Position numbers and translations under genes: made by a program. The notes under the pieces were generated by a model. It had not been told where the DNA came from. It did not search any database and saw only the letters and a program-made list of their open reading frames with translations. From an uncultured Acetatifactor sp. (lineage in GTDB: Bacteria; Bacillota; Clostridia; Lachnospirales; Lachnospiraceae), in assembly GCA_910578215.1 (NCBI GenBank), contig CAJTPH010000032.1, positions 1 to 46,048 on the forward strand: a DNA stretch of 46,048 bases, written 5' to 3'. Below are positions 16,036 to 24,950 of this stretch, one piece after another. The stretch's first letter is position 1. Every line of letters begins with the position of its first letter.

Positions 16036-18719
16036 TTATATCCCATCCTTTCCAAAGCTGCCACTACCGCCTCCCTTGATTTCGCAGTTCTGTCCTCAAT
16101 CTCACCGAGTGTATGCTCATACCGCTTGGCTATCAACAGAACCTTGGAGGACAGGACGTTCAGCACCTGCTCGATCTCGTCACGGATATCAGCCTCCAAT
16201 TTTGCCATCCACTTCATGTCAAAAAGGAGATGCTTGATCTCGTCTACGGTCAATTCACTGTATTTTGTTTCGACTTTTCCGTCTAGGGCTTTACGGACTT
16301 CTTTCCAAGCTTTGTCAGCATCATCCTTTTCGGCGGATTTTGCGGCATAGGCAGTAAGTGCGTCATACTCATCCTTATAAATATCCGGCACGACTGCGGT
16401 ATCTGCGGCAGCTTTCAACGCGGCTTTCAGCTTCGCCTTGCTGAATGTTCCATTCTTGTTATGGATATCGAACTCAGCCAGTTCCGGCATCTCACGGACC
16501 AGCGTCTCCACCTCGTCCGTCTTGCCTTCATCAAAGAGTGCCACCAGCTTGGTCATGGCGTCCATGACCGGGGAGGTCTTTTTGCCCTCCAGCTCCTTGA
16601 GCCGCTTATTCAGATTTGCCTTTGGGATACTGTCACCCTTCTCATTAAGGACTTCCTTTAGCAGGCCCTCATCGCCTGACTCTTCCTCACGCATCTCCTC
16701 CAGTTCGACCTCAAGTGCAGCAGACTGTTCCATCAGTGCATTGATGGTAGCCAGTTCGTCCGCAAAATACACTGCCTCGATGATTTCCCTCGGAATGAGC
16801 GTACCATCAAAAGACTTTACTTTAGAAGTATCGTTCACAGAGATGGTCTCACCGTTCTCACCCTTTTCTTTCTTCTGCACATACTCATATTCGATCTCTC
16901 TGCCGACTTCATAGCCACTGGCTTTAATGACGTACACATCATCCTGCAGTTTGGCGTTCCAATAGTTCAGTAGGCAATCATAAACATCATAATTATCCAG
17001 CAACCTTGCAGATTCATATGCTTTCAGAAACATACCGGCAATTGTGCGGATCAGTTCTTTCGGCTCGGTATCGGATTCAATGCCGAGCAGGATGTCCTTT
17101 ACGGAGTTTCTCCACTGTGTAAAGATCGTCTCCGTTTCGTTTCGCTTTTCTGCCAGGATGCTTGTGTCCTGCCCAATCACACCTTCGATCTTGCCAGACG
17201 CCATTGCAAGGTTATATACATCGTGTGCCTGATCCACGCAGGTGAAAATATCCTGCTTCAAGGCTGGGGAAATATCCCACAGTTTTTTCAGCGATTCAAT
17301 ATCTGGGCCAGGAATACCGCCTTTCAAATGCGCGGCAATATTCTGTGGCAGAGTATCATCAATTTTTTGTATGTAGCGCGGCACATTCAAATTGCCAACG
17401 TTCTGCACCAGAATATCCGAATATTTTACAAAGCGGGAGTAACCCTTGATAATATCACCGTTGAGGAAGGTTCGGACGATCTTCTCAATGTCCTGCTCCC
17501 GCAGCCTGTTCTTGTTTCCGTCTTTCTTAAAGCCACGACTGGCATCGATCAGGAAAATGCCCTCGCGGGTTTCTGCATCTTCCTTATCAATGATGACAAT
17601 GCAGGCAGGGATTCCTGTTCCATAGAACAGGTTGGCCGGGAGGCTAACGATACCCTTGATATATTTCTTATTCAGAACCGCGATACGGATGGTTTCTTCT
17701 GTATTGCCTCTGAACAGAACACCGTGCGGCATAATGATTCCGGCCTTGCCTTTGCTGTCCAGAGATTTCAGCACATGGAGGAACCAAGCGTAATCTCCGT
17801 TCTTTTCGGGCGGGATACCATAACCGTCAAATCTCTTATATCGATCTTCCGAGGTCTTGATGCCGTCACTCCAGGACTTGTCGGAGAAAGGCGGATTCAT
17901 GACGATAAAGTCAAACTTCTTCAGTTCGCTAAAATCGTCCGTAAATGCGGGGTCAGCCAGCGTGTTGCCGCGTTTAATTTCGCCGGTGCCTTTCTGGTGA
18001 AGGATCAAGTTCATCTTTGCCAAGCCTGCTGTAGCATGGTCTTTCTCCTGACCGAAAATGGTCACAATGGAATCACCGTTCTCATCCACAGGTGCTTCGT
18101 CTGCAGCTCTGATGAGAAGGCTTCCGCTACCTGCAGCTGGATCATACAGAGTCCACTTTTTAGTGGGCATCTGCTTGATATTGCTGATACCGATAAGCCG
18201 TGCGATAATACGGGAAACCTCGCTCGGCGTGTAAAATTGTCCTTTGCTCTTGCCGGATTCCTGCGCAAACTTCATCATGAAATACTCATACGCATCGCCG
18301 ATGATGTCATCGCCGCTGGCACGGTTATTTTTGAAGTTAATCACCGGATTCTGGAACACACCAATCAAGCCAGATACTTTATCAACCAGTTCTTTGCCGG
18401 TACCCAACTCATCGCGGTTGTTGAAGCTGACGTCGGGAAGAGAACCCTGCAGTCTGTTATCCTCCAAGAATTTCTGGATAATTATGTCCACACGTTCTCC
18501 GACATCACTCTTACCTTTAGCGGCAATCAAATCCTCAAAGGATGCGCCTTTGCTGATGGTAAATTCAGCGAACGGCTGACCTTTGTATCTGTCCGACACA
18601 TATTTGAAGAACAGCAGGACAAGCACATAATCCTTGTACCTTGCTGGTTCCACGCCGCCTCTCAGTTTATTGCAAGCCTCCCAAAGGAGAGAATATAGTT
18701 CAGATTTTTTCACAGCCAT
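16029..18719 (-). CDS. hsdM: Type I restriction-modification DNA methyltransferase (M) subunit
   Basis: 896 residues, longer than a classical HsdM of about 500-550. Helical N-domain (1-150), then the N6-adenine methyltransferase core: GQFYTPSEVSR (160-170), DPAAGSGSLLIRA (193-205, AdoMet site), FIVMNPPF (271-278, catalytic). The additional C-terminal 350 residues are charged and helical (EEMREEESGDEGLLKEVLNE, KRLKELEGKK, then IRDEIEQVLNVLSSK) and probably coiled-coil, as in the long HsdM subgroup. It methylates host DNA with HsdS and forms the restriction complex with HsdR. Ribosome site GAAGAGG precedes the ATG. Confidence 0.94.
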   Translation of the reverse strand: MAVKKSELYSLLWEACNKLRGGVEPARYKDYVLVLLFFKYVSDRYKGQPFAEFTISKGASFEDLIAAKGKSDVGERVDIIIQKFLEDNRLQGSLPDVSFNNRDELGTGKELVDKVSGLIGVFQNPVINFKNNRASGDDIIGDAYEYFMMKFAQESGKSKGQFYTPSEVSRIIARLIGISNIKQMPTKKWTLYDPAAGSGSLLIRAADEAPVDENGDSIVTIFGQEKDHATAGLAKMNLILHQKGTGEIKRGNTLADPAFTDDFSELKKFDFIVMNPPFSDKSWSDGIKTSEDRYKRFDGYGIPPEKNGDYAWFLHVLKSLDSKGKAGIIMPHGVLFRGNTEETIRIAVLNKKYIKGIVSLPANLFYGTGIPACIVIIDKEDAETREGIFLIDASRGFKKDGNKNRLREQDIEKIVRTFLNGDIIKGYSRFVKYSDILVQNVGNLNVPRYIQKIDDTLPQNIAAHLKGGIPGPDIESLKKLWDISPALKQDIFTCVDQAHDVYNLAMASGKIEGVIGQDTSILAEKRNETETIFTQWRNSVKDILLGIESDTEPKELIRTIAGMFLKAYESARLLDNYDVYDCLLNYWNAKLQDDVYVIKASGYEVGREIEYEYVQKKEKGENGETISVNDTSKVKSFDGTLIPREIIEAVYFADELATINALMEQSAALEVELEEMREEESGDEGLLKEVLNEKGDSIPKANLNKRLKELEGKKTSPVMDAMTKLVALFDEGKTDEVETLVREMPELAEFDIHNKNGTFSKAKLKAALKAAADTAVVPDIYKDEYDALTAYAAKSAEKDDADKAWKEVRKALDGKVETKYSELTVDEIKHLLFDMKWMAKLEADIRDEIEQVLNVLSSKVLLIAKRYEHTLGEIEDRTAKSREAVVAALERMGYKW

Positions 18720-18773
18720 AACCTCTTCAATCTCCTGTCTTATTACTTACATATGAAATTATCTGTGGCTCTG

Positions 18774-18965
18774 TCAATTAGAGCTTTCCTGGGTCTTAGC
18801 CCACTCAGCTAATTCCGAATATTTGAACTTCCATGATTTTCCTATTTTTTGAGCCGGGATACCCTTGCCCTTACGAATCCAGTCCCGGATCGTTGCGGGC
18901 TTCACTCCAAAGTAGTCAGCTGCTTCATCAATGTTTATCCATCTTTCTTCAATGTATTCGCTCAT
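18774..18965 (-). CDS. Small excisionase-like (MerR-type) HTH DNA-binding protein
   Basis: 63 residues from the ATG at 18965 with GAGGTG upstream. The HTH reads WINIDEAADYFGVKPATIRDWIRKGKGIP, followed by the beta-hairpin wing QKIGKSWKFKYSELAEWA, the helix_turn_helix_17/excisionase pattern. First gene of the restriction operon, 54 bp ahead of hsdM and right after the operon promoter, so it is a likely autoregulator of the operon. A role in element excision is less likely because no recombinase gene is near. Confidence 0.82.
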   Translation of the reverse strand: MSEYIEERWINIDEAADYFGVKPATIRDWIRKGKGIPAQKIGKSWKFKYSELAEWAKTQESSN

Positions 18966-19008
18966 GGTTTCACCTCGTACATCAAATTTGCATGCCACGT
19001 CGTGTTCT

Positions 19009-19037
19009 ATGATACTATAGTTTTATGAATTTTTCAA
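19009..19037 (-). promoter_or_regulatory. Promoter of the HTH-hsdMSR-peptidase operon
   Basis: On the minus strand TTGAAA (19032-19037) and TATCAT (19009-19014) with a 17-bp spacer. It is back-to-back with the promoter of the GIY-YIG gene, with only about 20 bp between the two -35 boxes. Confidence 0.75.
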
Positions 19038-19057
19038 CGGTTCTTTCATGTTTTCTG

Positions 19058-19086
19058 TTGTTTTGTGTGGTGGTTTATGATAGAAT
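19058..19086 (+). promoter_or_regulatory. Promoter of the GIY-YIG/DUF4357 gene
   Basis: TTGTTT (19058-19063) and TAGAAT (19081-19086) with a 17-bp spacer, divergent from the restriction-operon promoter; start codon 47 bp downstream. Confidence 0.65.
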
Positions 19087-19133
19087 ACATCGTGAAATGG
19101 TCTGAATTGAGACATGATTTAGGAGGTCACTTT

Positions 19134-19991
19134 ATGGCATATGGAAAATCAATCGAGTGGTTTCTCGCCAACGGCACAGCAGACAGCTTAATCACAGCTG
19201 AACTTTCAAACTGGAATGGCAAGGCTATTAAGATTCCCAGAATTGAAGTTGCAGAGTGCAAGCGAACAGATATTAAAGGCGCTGGTGTGTACTTTCTGTT
19301 TTGTAAGGAGGAAGACGATTCTGATTCTGTTTACATTGGAGAATCTGAATCCGTCCATGACAGACTTCTTCAGCACCTGCGTGACTACAGTTCTGAAAAA
19401 GAAAAGTTTTACTGGACCACTGCCATCATCTTTCTGGGACGGGACTTAAACAAAGCTTTGATCCGCTATCTTGAAGATCGTTTTGTTCAGATTGCACGTG
19501 ACAGCAAAAGATATAAGGTCCTCACAAAGAACACCTATGGAAAAACCGTAATGAAGGAATCCCAAACAGCCGCAATGGAGGAATTCATAGACAATGTAAA
19601 AGTGATTATCAACGCTTTGGGCTATAAAGTTCTTGAGCCTACAGTTCAGAGCAATCCTAGCTCCTCTGATGACAGTGAACTGCTATATTTAAATATGGGC
19701 AATGCAAAAGCCACAGGTGTTGTCACAACGGAAGGTTTCGTTCTGTTCGCTGGTGCAACCGTCAACGAAAAGACTTCTGAAAAATCTCTAAGCAAAGGTG
19801 CTGTTGCCCTCCGCAAAAAACACTTTGACGCAGGCAAGGTTAAGGATCTGACTACAATCGAGGATATTATCTTTTCAAGTTCATCTGCTGCCGCAGATTT
19901 TGTTACAGGATACAGCATCAGCGGACCGGCAAATTGGCGAAATAAGGATGGGGAAACACTGAAAGAAATCGAGGTAAAAGAATCCAAGTAA
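19134..19991 (+). CDS. GIY-YIG nuclease domain protein with C-terminal DUF4357
   Basis: 285 residues from the ATG at 19134 with AGGAGG upstream. GIY-YIG-like core: GVYFLF (51-56), VYIGESESVHDRLLQHL (66-82, includes the catalytic-type arginine), RYLEDRF (E114). After a linker, the C-terminal DUF4357 region (about 180-280) has LYLNMGNAKATGVVTTEGFVLF, KGAVALRK and ISGPANWRN. Such proteins are frequent near restriction systems and are thought to be DNA-cutting or DNA-binding; the substrate is not known. It is the only plus-strand gene of the window, divergent from the restriction operon and probably part of the same defence island. Confidence 0.85.
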   Translation: MAYGKSIEWFLANGTADSLITAELSNWNGKAIKIPRIEVAECKRTDIKGAGVYFLFCKEEDDSDSVYIGESESVHDRLLQHLRDYSSEKEKFYWTTAIIFLGRDLNKALIRYLEDRFVQIARDSKRYKVLTKNTYGKTVMKESQTAAMEEFIDNVKVIINALGYKVLEPTVQSNPSSSDDSELLYLNMGNAKATGVVTTEGFVLFAGATVNEKTSEKSLSKGAVALRKKHFDAGKVKDLTTIEDIIFSSSSAAADFVTGYSISGPANWRNKDGETLKEIEVKESK

Positions 19992-20143
19992 TTAATATCT
20001 CGTAGGGCTGACAGCAGTTTTCTTGCCACACCCTTGTAAAATTCTCCTTTGACAATAGTTGCCTTGTTACACCAAAGGCAAAATGCAGTTCTCTTGTTAC
20101 ACATACCCGAAGTCCCAGTGGTAAGAGCTATTGTCACAGAACG
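19992..20143. other. Intergenic region between GIY-YIG and rRNA methyltransferase genes
   Basis: No gene called. Two copies of TTGTTACAC about 31 bp apart (near 20065 and 20096) are visible. This is where the defence island meets housekeeping genes, so it may contain an integration scar, but no second copy of an attachment site was found in the window. Confidence 0.35.
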
Positions 20144-20169
20144 AAAAAAGGGCTTCCAGCAGAGCGCCC
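20144..20169 (-). terminator. Probable terminator of the rRNA methyltransferase gene
   Basis: On the minus strand AGGGC...GCCCT (weak, about 5-7 bp with a 12-nt loop) is followed by TTTTTTCG, about 50 bp after the stop codon. Confidence 0.5.
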
Positions 20170-20221
20170 TCTCAGGGGGCAATCTATCGGAATCCCTTTA
20201 TTCAAGCCTTTTTCGGCGCAT

Positions 20222-21865
20222 TTATCTGTCCGCTCGTGACATCAAGACCACAGCCTCCACGTGCTCCGTAAACGGAAACATGTCCACGCCAACACACCTC
20301 TCAGCCCTGTATCCCTTCTTTTGCAGGAACTTTAAATCCCGCACCAGGGTATCCGGATTGCAGGAAATATAAACGACCCTCCCGGGGGCAATCGCGGCCA
20401 CAGAGCTTAAAAAAGCCTCGTCACTGCCGCTTCTGGGCGGGTCCATAAAAAGGACATCCAGCTTCTCATGGCGCTCTGCCATCCCCATGAGAAATTTCCC
20501 GGCATCATTCTGATAAAAGCTGATGTTGGATATATTGTTTCGTCTGGCGTTGCTGACGGCATCTCTCACCGCATCCCTGTTCAGTTCAACACCGATCACC
20601 TTGGCTGCCCTTTCACTGGCTATTATGCCTATAGTACCTGTTCCGCAGTAGGCATCCAGCACGGTCTCCTGTCCGGTCAGTCCCGCATACTCCAGAGCCT
20701 TCTCATACAGCTTCTCAGTCTGGACGGAATTCACCTGATAAAAGGATTTGGGAGATATCCGAAAGGTTTTACCGCAAAGTTCATCTTCAATGTAGCCCTT
20801 GCCGTAAAGAACCTGCTCCTTATCGCCCAAAATCATACTGGTATTGCGTTCATTGACGTTGACCACAATGGTTGTGATTTCAGGATGCTGCTTTAAAAGC
20901 GCCTTCACAAAATTGTTTTTGGAGGGCATAATAGGAGAGCTGATTACCAATACCACCATTATCTGCCCGGTCACATGCCCGGTACGAACCAGAACATGCC
21001 GCAGCAGACCGTATCCGGTGTCTTCATTATAAGGCCGAATTTTAAAGGAGCGCAGCAGCTCTCTGACAGACACAATAATTTCATCCGCCTTTTGATTTTC
21101 AATATAGCAGCTATCCACAGGAACAATGCGATGGCTTTTCTCCTCATAAATGCCGGAAATAATATTATGCTTCCTGTCCTCGCCAAAGACCGCGTGTACC
21201 TTGTTCCGATAGTGTGCTGGATGATCCATGGCAATGATTTTTTCCGGTCTGCAATAGGGCTCCATCAGCATGCGCAGCCTTTTAGTCTTCTCCTGCAGCT
21301 GTTCTTCATAGCTCCTGCCTATCCATTTACAGCCTCCGCAGGAAGAAGACACCGGACAAATGTCCCTTGCCCTGCTCTTGCTCAGTGACGGATTCTGAGC
21401 CCCATTTGACGCCGTTTTACCCTCCTGCCCTTTATCAAGCCTTCTCCCCTGATTATACCTTTGCCCTGCATACTGCTTAGAGCCCTGACCGCTTACCTGT
21501 TCCTTATTCTGCTTGTCTACCTGGCTGCTTACCCGCCCCTTACTCTTACTTTCCTTACCGCCTGCCTGCTGCTTACTCCGCTTACTTCCTTGGCCGCTTA
21601 CCTGTCCCTTACTCTGCTTACTGTCCTGACTGCTTACCTGCTCCTTGCTCTTACCTTCCTTACCGCCTGCCTGCCCTTCATTCTGTTTACTTACCTGGCC
21701 GCTTACTTGCCCCTTATTCTGCTTGTTTTCCCTGCCGCTTACCTGCTCCTTACTCTGCCTGCTTCCCTGGCCGCTTCCCTGCTCCTTACTCTGCCTGCTT
21801 CCCTGGCCGGCTGCCTGCCCCTTATTCCGTTTATTGTCCCGCTTTAACTGATTCCTGCTTTCCAC
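20222..21865 (-). CDS. rlmD: 23S rRNA (uracil-C5)-methyltransferase, RlmD/RumA type, with tandem-repeat N-terminal extension
   Basis: 547 residues from a GTG start at 21865 with AGAGAGG upstream. The catalytic part has the iron-sulfur cysteines C170, C176 and C179 (CPVSSSCGGC) and C253, then the AdoMet-binding VLDAYCGTGTIG, DPPRSG, and SCNPDTLVRDL with the nucleophilic cysteine, followed by the general-base region FTEHVEAVVL. It methylates a uridine of 23S rRNA; exact position not predictable. No TRAM domain precedes the cluster. Instead residues 11-140 are a low-complexity region of about eleven 12-residue repeats (SKQSKEQVSGQG-like), rich in Q, K, S and G. Confidence 0.9.
   Translation of the reverse strand: MESRNQLKRDNKRNKGQAAGQGSRQSKEQGSGQGSRQSKEQVSGRENKQNKGQVSGQVSKQNEGQAGGKEGKSKEQVSSQDSKQSKGQVSGQGSKRSKQQAGGKESKSKGRVSSQVDKQNKEQVSGQGSKQYAGQRYNQGRRLDKGQEGKTASNGAQNPSLSKSRARDICPVSSSCGGCKWIGRSYEEQLQEKTKRLRMLMEPYCRPEKIIAMDHPAHYRNKVHAVFGEDRKHNIISGIYEEKSHRIVPVDSCYIENQKADEIIVSVRELLRSFKIRPYNEDTGYGLLRHVLVRTGHVTGQIMVVLVISSPIMPSKNNFVKALLKQHPEITTIVVNVNERNTSMILGDKEQVLYGKGYIEDELCGKTFRISPKSFYQVNSVQTEKLYEKALEYAGLTGQETVLDAYCGTGTIGIIASERAAKVIGVELNRDAVRDAVSNARRNNISNISFYQNDAGKFLMGMAERHEKLDVLFMDPPRSGSDEAFLSSVAAIAPGRVVYISCNPDTLVRDLKFLQKKGYRAERCVGVDMFPFTEHVEAVVLMSRADR
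21446..21835 (-). repeat. Intragenic 36-bp tandem repeats in the rRNA methyltransferase gene
   Basis: About eleven degenerate copies of a 12-codon unit (consensus SKQSKEQVSGQG); two copies are 11 codons long. Superimposed is a 35-codon higher-order duplication (residues 59-93 and 94-128 align throughout). Confidence 0.85.
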
Positions 21866-21933
21866 CGTTTTTCCTCTCTCTGCTCCTTATCATGTTACCT
21901 GCCGCTTAGGCACCGTATTTTTAAACATTTTTG

Positions 21934-21982
21934 AAAAAAAGGGCTTGCACATCACCCTGTCAGATGACATACAAGCCCTTTC
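21934..21982 (-). terminator. Terminator downstream of tRNA-Pro
   Basis: On the minus strand AAAGGGCTTG and CAAGCCCTTT form a long stem with a loop of about 24 nt, followed by a run of T residues, about 35 bp after the tRNA 3' end. Confidence 0.88.
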
Positions 21983-22015
21983 AGCCTTTTACCTAAACAG
22001 CTAAGGCCTTCTGCG

Positions 22016-22090
22016 TCGGAGTGGCGGGATTCGAACTCGCGACCTCCACCTCCCTAAGATGGCGCTCTAACCAAGCTGAGCCACACCCCG
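22016..22090 (-). tRNA. tRNA-Pro (anticodon AGG)
   Basis: 75 nt forming a cloverleaf. The acceptor stem is CGGGGTG/CACTCCG with one G-T pair and discriminator A. The D stem is GCTC/GAGC. The anticodon stem CCATC/GGTGG has loop TTAGGGA, giving anticodon AGG. The T arm GCGAG-TTCGAAT-CCCGC contains one A-C mismatch. The 3' CCA is not encoded. It has its own promoter (22104-22132) and terminator (21934-21982). The A34 anticodon would normally be read as inosine or pair directly with CCU-type codons. Confidence 0.93.
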
Positions 22091-22103
22091 TAACACAAGA
22101 GTT

Positions 22104-22132
22104 ATTATAACTGTTTACCCGTAAAAAAGCAA
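22104..22132 (-). promoter_or_regulatory. Promoter of tRNA-Pro
   Basis: On the minus strand TTGCTT (22127-22132) and TATAAT (22104-22109) with a 17-bp spacer, 13 bp before the tRNA 5' end. Confidence 0.85.
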
Positions 22133-22180
22133 GCCCTTTTTTTAATTTTTTAGAAATTTATATTTTTTATCAAAATCCTG

Positions 22181-23449
22181 TCAATTTCCGCCTTTGTGGG
22201 TTCTGTCTTTTTTGGCGCCCGGATTGCTCCGGCTCCTTTCCTGCCCTTTTGGAGCCTTTGCCGGGTCCGGGGAAAGCATGATCTCCCCCGGCGTCCCGGC
22301 CTTCACGCTGCAGCCCTTCGTCGCATTCCGGCTGTTGACGCTCTCCCGAAGCAGCGCGTAGCCCGTCGAGGTCAGCGGAATAAAGATCAGCATTCCCCCT
22401 ACTCCAAAGAGGCTGCCGCCAAGGCTTACCGCCATCAGCACCCATATGGAGGGCAGTCCTACGCTGTTTCCCACCACCTTCGGATAAACCAGATTCCCTT
22501 CTACCTGCTGTAAAATCAAAAACAAAATCACAAACCACATGGCCTGGAGGGGATTGTCTATCAAAATCAGAAAAGCACCCACACCGCAGCCGATAAATGC
22601 ACCCACAATGGGAATCAGAGCGGTAAAAGCAATCAGTACTCCCACCATCAGCGCATAGGGCATCCTGAACACGCTCATTGCTATTACAAACATGATTCCT
22701 AAAATAACCGCTTCCATACACTGACCCGTGATAAAGCTGCTGAAGTTTTTGTGCAGAAGCGTACAGATTTCCAGGGTCTTCGACGCCGCCTTAGCGGGCA
22801 GAAAGGCCGATATAATCCGCTTGCCCTGGCTTTCCAGCTTTTCCTTTGAGGACAATATATACAGCGCAAAAATAAAAGAGATAACCCCATTGACAATACC
22901 GGAAATAATACCGCTTGCAACGCTGACTGTCGAAGTCAGCATATCTGCCATTCCGTTTTTCAAAAAGCCTATAATGTTGTCAAGCATGGATTCCCAGTTT
23001 ATCTCAATCTGCTCCAGCTTACGGATCTGCTCGGCAAACACCGGGTAATTTTCTGCGATTTCATTCAGCCATGCCATGGCATTCTCTGCAAAGCCGGGAA
23101 TCTTTCTGCCGACCTCCGCTGCCGTGGCAGTCACCTGCGGCACCACCGTCCCAAGCACAACAGCGACCACCAACGCAACCGTCACAAGGGAAAGCACCAG
23201 GCAGACCGGCCTCTTAAACCTCCCCGCAAGCTTACCCCTCCAGCCTTTCAAAAGCTTATCTTCAAAAGCGCGCATGGGTATGTTCAGTACAAAGGCAATG
23301 GCCGCCCCGTATATAAAGGGCTTTGTAATCCGATAGATAAAAGCGATTGCCACCAAAAGCTTTCCGCTGTATATGACGGCGAGCACCAAAACCGCCGCAA
23401 GCAGCATCAGCCTTCTGATCTGTTTTAACTTTTCTCTGCTAAACTCCAT
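22181..23449 (-). CDS. AI-2E family transporter (YtvI/PerM-like membrane protein)
   Basis: 422 residues with about eight membrane segments: two near the N-terminus (LMLLAAVLVLAVIYSGKLL, then PFIYGAAIAFVLNIPM), one after the RRPVCLVL-type linker, an extended extracytoplasmic stretch (about 90-165), and a C-terminal group (SGIISGIVNGVISFIFALYI, VILGIMFVIAMSVF, VLIAFTALIPIVGAFIGCG, WFVILFLILQQVEGNLVYPKVVG). The last motif and GLPSIWVLMAV...GGSLFGVGGMLIFIP are family hallmarks. Members export small molecules or work as antiporters; the substrate is not known here. The charged C-terminal tail is longer than usual. Start ATG abuts the pepD stop. Confidence 0.9.
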   Translation of the reverse strand: MEFSREKLKQIRRLMLLAAVLVLAVIYSGKLLVAIAFIYRITKPFIYGAAIAFVLNIPMRAFEDKLLKGWRGKLAGRFKRPVCLVLSLVTVALVVAVVLGTVVPQVTATAAEVGRKIPGFAENAMAWLNEIAENYPVFAEQIRKLEQIEINWESMLDNIIGFLKNGMADMLTSTVSVASGIISGIVNGVISFIFALYILSSKEKLESQGKRIISAFLPAKAASKTLEICTLLHKNFSSFITGQCMEAVILGIMFVIAMSVFRMPYALMVGVLIAFTALIPIVGAFIGCGVGAFLILIDNPLQAMWFVILFLILQQVEGNLVYPKVVGNSVGLPSIWVLMAVSLGGSLFGVGGMLIFIPLTSTGYALLRESVNSRNATKGCSVKAGTPGEIMLSPDPAKAPKGQERSRSNPGAKKDRTHKGGN

Positions 23450-24937
23450 TTAATGCTGCTCCTTTTCCTCTAACAGTGCCACCAGGTATTCCCAAACGCG
23501 TTTGACCGAGGAAATGCTCAGTGTCTCCTCCGTAGTGTGAATGTCTTTCATATCCGGTCCCATAGAAACACAGTCCAGATCTCTGATCTTGCTCCCTAAA
23601 ATTCCGCACTCCAGCCCTGCGTGAATCGCCTCCACCCTGGGCACGGCGCCATACATTTTTTCATACAACAAAATCATTTTTTCTCTCAGCGGTGAGTTTT
23701 TGCGGAACTTCCAGCCGGGATATTCCCCGGTTACCTCTATGCCGCCCCCCGCAAGCTCCGTTGCGGCGCGCAGCTCATCAATCAACGCATGCTTTGCGCT
23801 CTCCACACTGCTGCGCACGGAAAACTCCGCCAGGATTCCTTCTTCTCCTGCCTTTAGTATTCCCAGATTCAGGGAAGTCTCCACCAGCCCCGGCATATCG
23901 GCGCTCATGGCCTGAACGCCGTTTGGAAGGATATTTAAAAATGCCGCCGCGCGCTTTGTATCCTCAGGCGGCATACAGCGGGCACTGCCCCATTCTTTCC
24001 TTATCAGCTGCAAATAAAAACCGGGGTCCCTGGAGGAAAGCTCCCCCTGAATCTCCTTCTCAACCTTCTTTACAATCTCATCCAGCAAAGCATAATTGTC
24101 CTCAGCAACCAATATCCGGGCCTTTGTCTCTCTGGGAATGGCATTGTCCGCCAGACCTCCCTCCGCAGAAATCAGGCTCACCGGCAGCTTCATGGCAATG
24201 CTGTAAAGAAGCCTGCCGAAAATTCGGTTAGAGTTGCCCCTCTCCTTGTGTATCTCGCCGCCGGAATGTCCTCCCAGAAGCCCGCCGATGGTCAGCTCAC
24301 AGATTACGCCGGTCCTCTCATGTATACTTAACGGAATACCCTCCGTCTCATTACTTGAAGACGCTTTCAGCCTGCATCCTACTCTGGCTCCGCCTGCGCA
24401 GCTGGTCAGGAAGATTCCCTCCTCCTCCGAGTCGAGATTGATCATACGGTTTCCGGTAAGCATGGACAGGTCAATGCCCCTTGCGCCGTCCATTCCCACC
24501 TCCTCGTCCACGGTGATCACAACCTCCAGCCTGGGATGCCTGACGGTATCGGAGTCAAGAAGCGCCAGAGAATAAGCCACGGCAATGCCGTCATCGCCGC
24601 CGAGGCTGGTGCCCTCCGCATAGACCTTGTCGCCGTCCACAGCGACCCGCAGCCCCTCCGTGCTCATGTCAATATCACAGCCCGGCTTCTTTACCGCCAC
24701 CATGTCCATATGCCCCTGCAGGATGACCGGAGGCTCTTTTTCATACCCCTCCGAAGCCTCCTTTATCATGATAATATTTTTTAATTCGTCCTGAATGCAG
24801 AATATATCCCTCTCCTTTGCAAAGTTCGCCAGATAATCGCTTATCTGTCCCACGTTTCCGGACCCGTGGGGAATTTTTGTTATCTCCTCAAAAAAACAGA
24901 AAACTTTTTTCGGCTCTAAATTTGTTAATACTCCCAT
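23450..24937 (-). CDS. pepD: Aminoacyl-histidine dipeptidase (PepD, M20 family)
   Basis: 495 residues from the ATG at 24937, chosen because AAAGGAGG sits just upstream. M20 zinc-peptidase motifs are present: LQGHMDMV (metal ligand H), SLGGDDGIAVAY (bridging D), TVDEEVGMDGA (catalytic E and ligand), GGLLGGHSGGEIHKERGNS in the lid/dimer domain, and HAGLECG (C-terminal ligand). Size and motifs fit cytosolic PepD dipeptidases that cleave Xaa-His and other dipeptides. The frame stays open for another 45 codons upstream through an 18-bp tandem repeat, but no better ribosome site is found there. Confidence 0.9.
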   Translation of the reverse strand: MGVLTNLEPKKVFCFFEEITKIPHGSGNVGQISDYLANFAKERDIFCIQDELKNIIMIKEASEGYEKEPPVILQGHMDMVAVKKPGCDIDMSTEGLRVAVDGDKVYAEGTSLGGDDGIAVAYSLALLDSDTVRHPRLEVVITVDEEVGMDGARGIDLSMLTGNRMINLDSEEEGIFLTSCAGGARVGCRLKASSSNETEGIPLSIHERTGVICELTIGGLLGGHSGGEIHKERGNSNRIFGRLLYSIAMKLPVSLISAEGGLADNAIPRETKARILVAEDNYALLDEIVKKVEKEIQGELSSRDPGFYLQLIRKEWGSARCMPPEDTKRAAAFLNILPNGVQAMSADMPGLVETSLNLGILKAGEEGILAEFSVRSSVESAKHALIDELRAATELAGGGIEVTGEYPGWKFRKNSPLREKMILLYEKMYGAVPRVEAIHAGLECGILGSKIRDLDCVSMGPDMKDIHTTEETLSISSVKRVWEYLVALLEEKEQH

Positions 24938-24950
24938 GTTACCTCCTTTG

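Noticed and set aside
17223..18698. A 491-codon plus-strand open frame antisense to hsdM
   Set aside because: The minus-strand frame contains all methyltransferase motifs, so this is a shadow.
19646..20182. A 178-codon minus-strand open frame antisense to the GIY-YIG gene
   Set aside because: Most of it lies opposite a well supported gene. The free part (about 19992-20182) contains cysteines but no recognisable domain or ribosome site.
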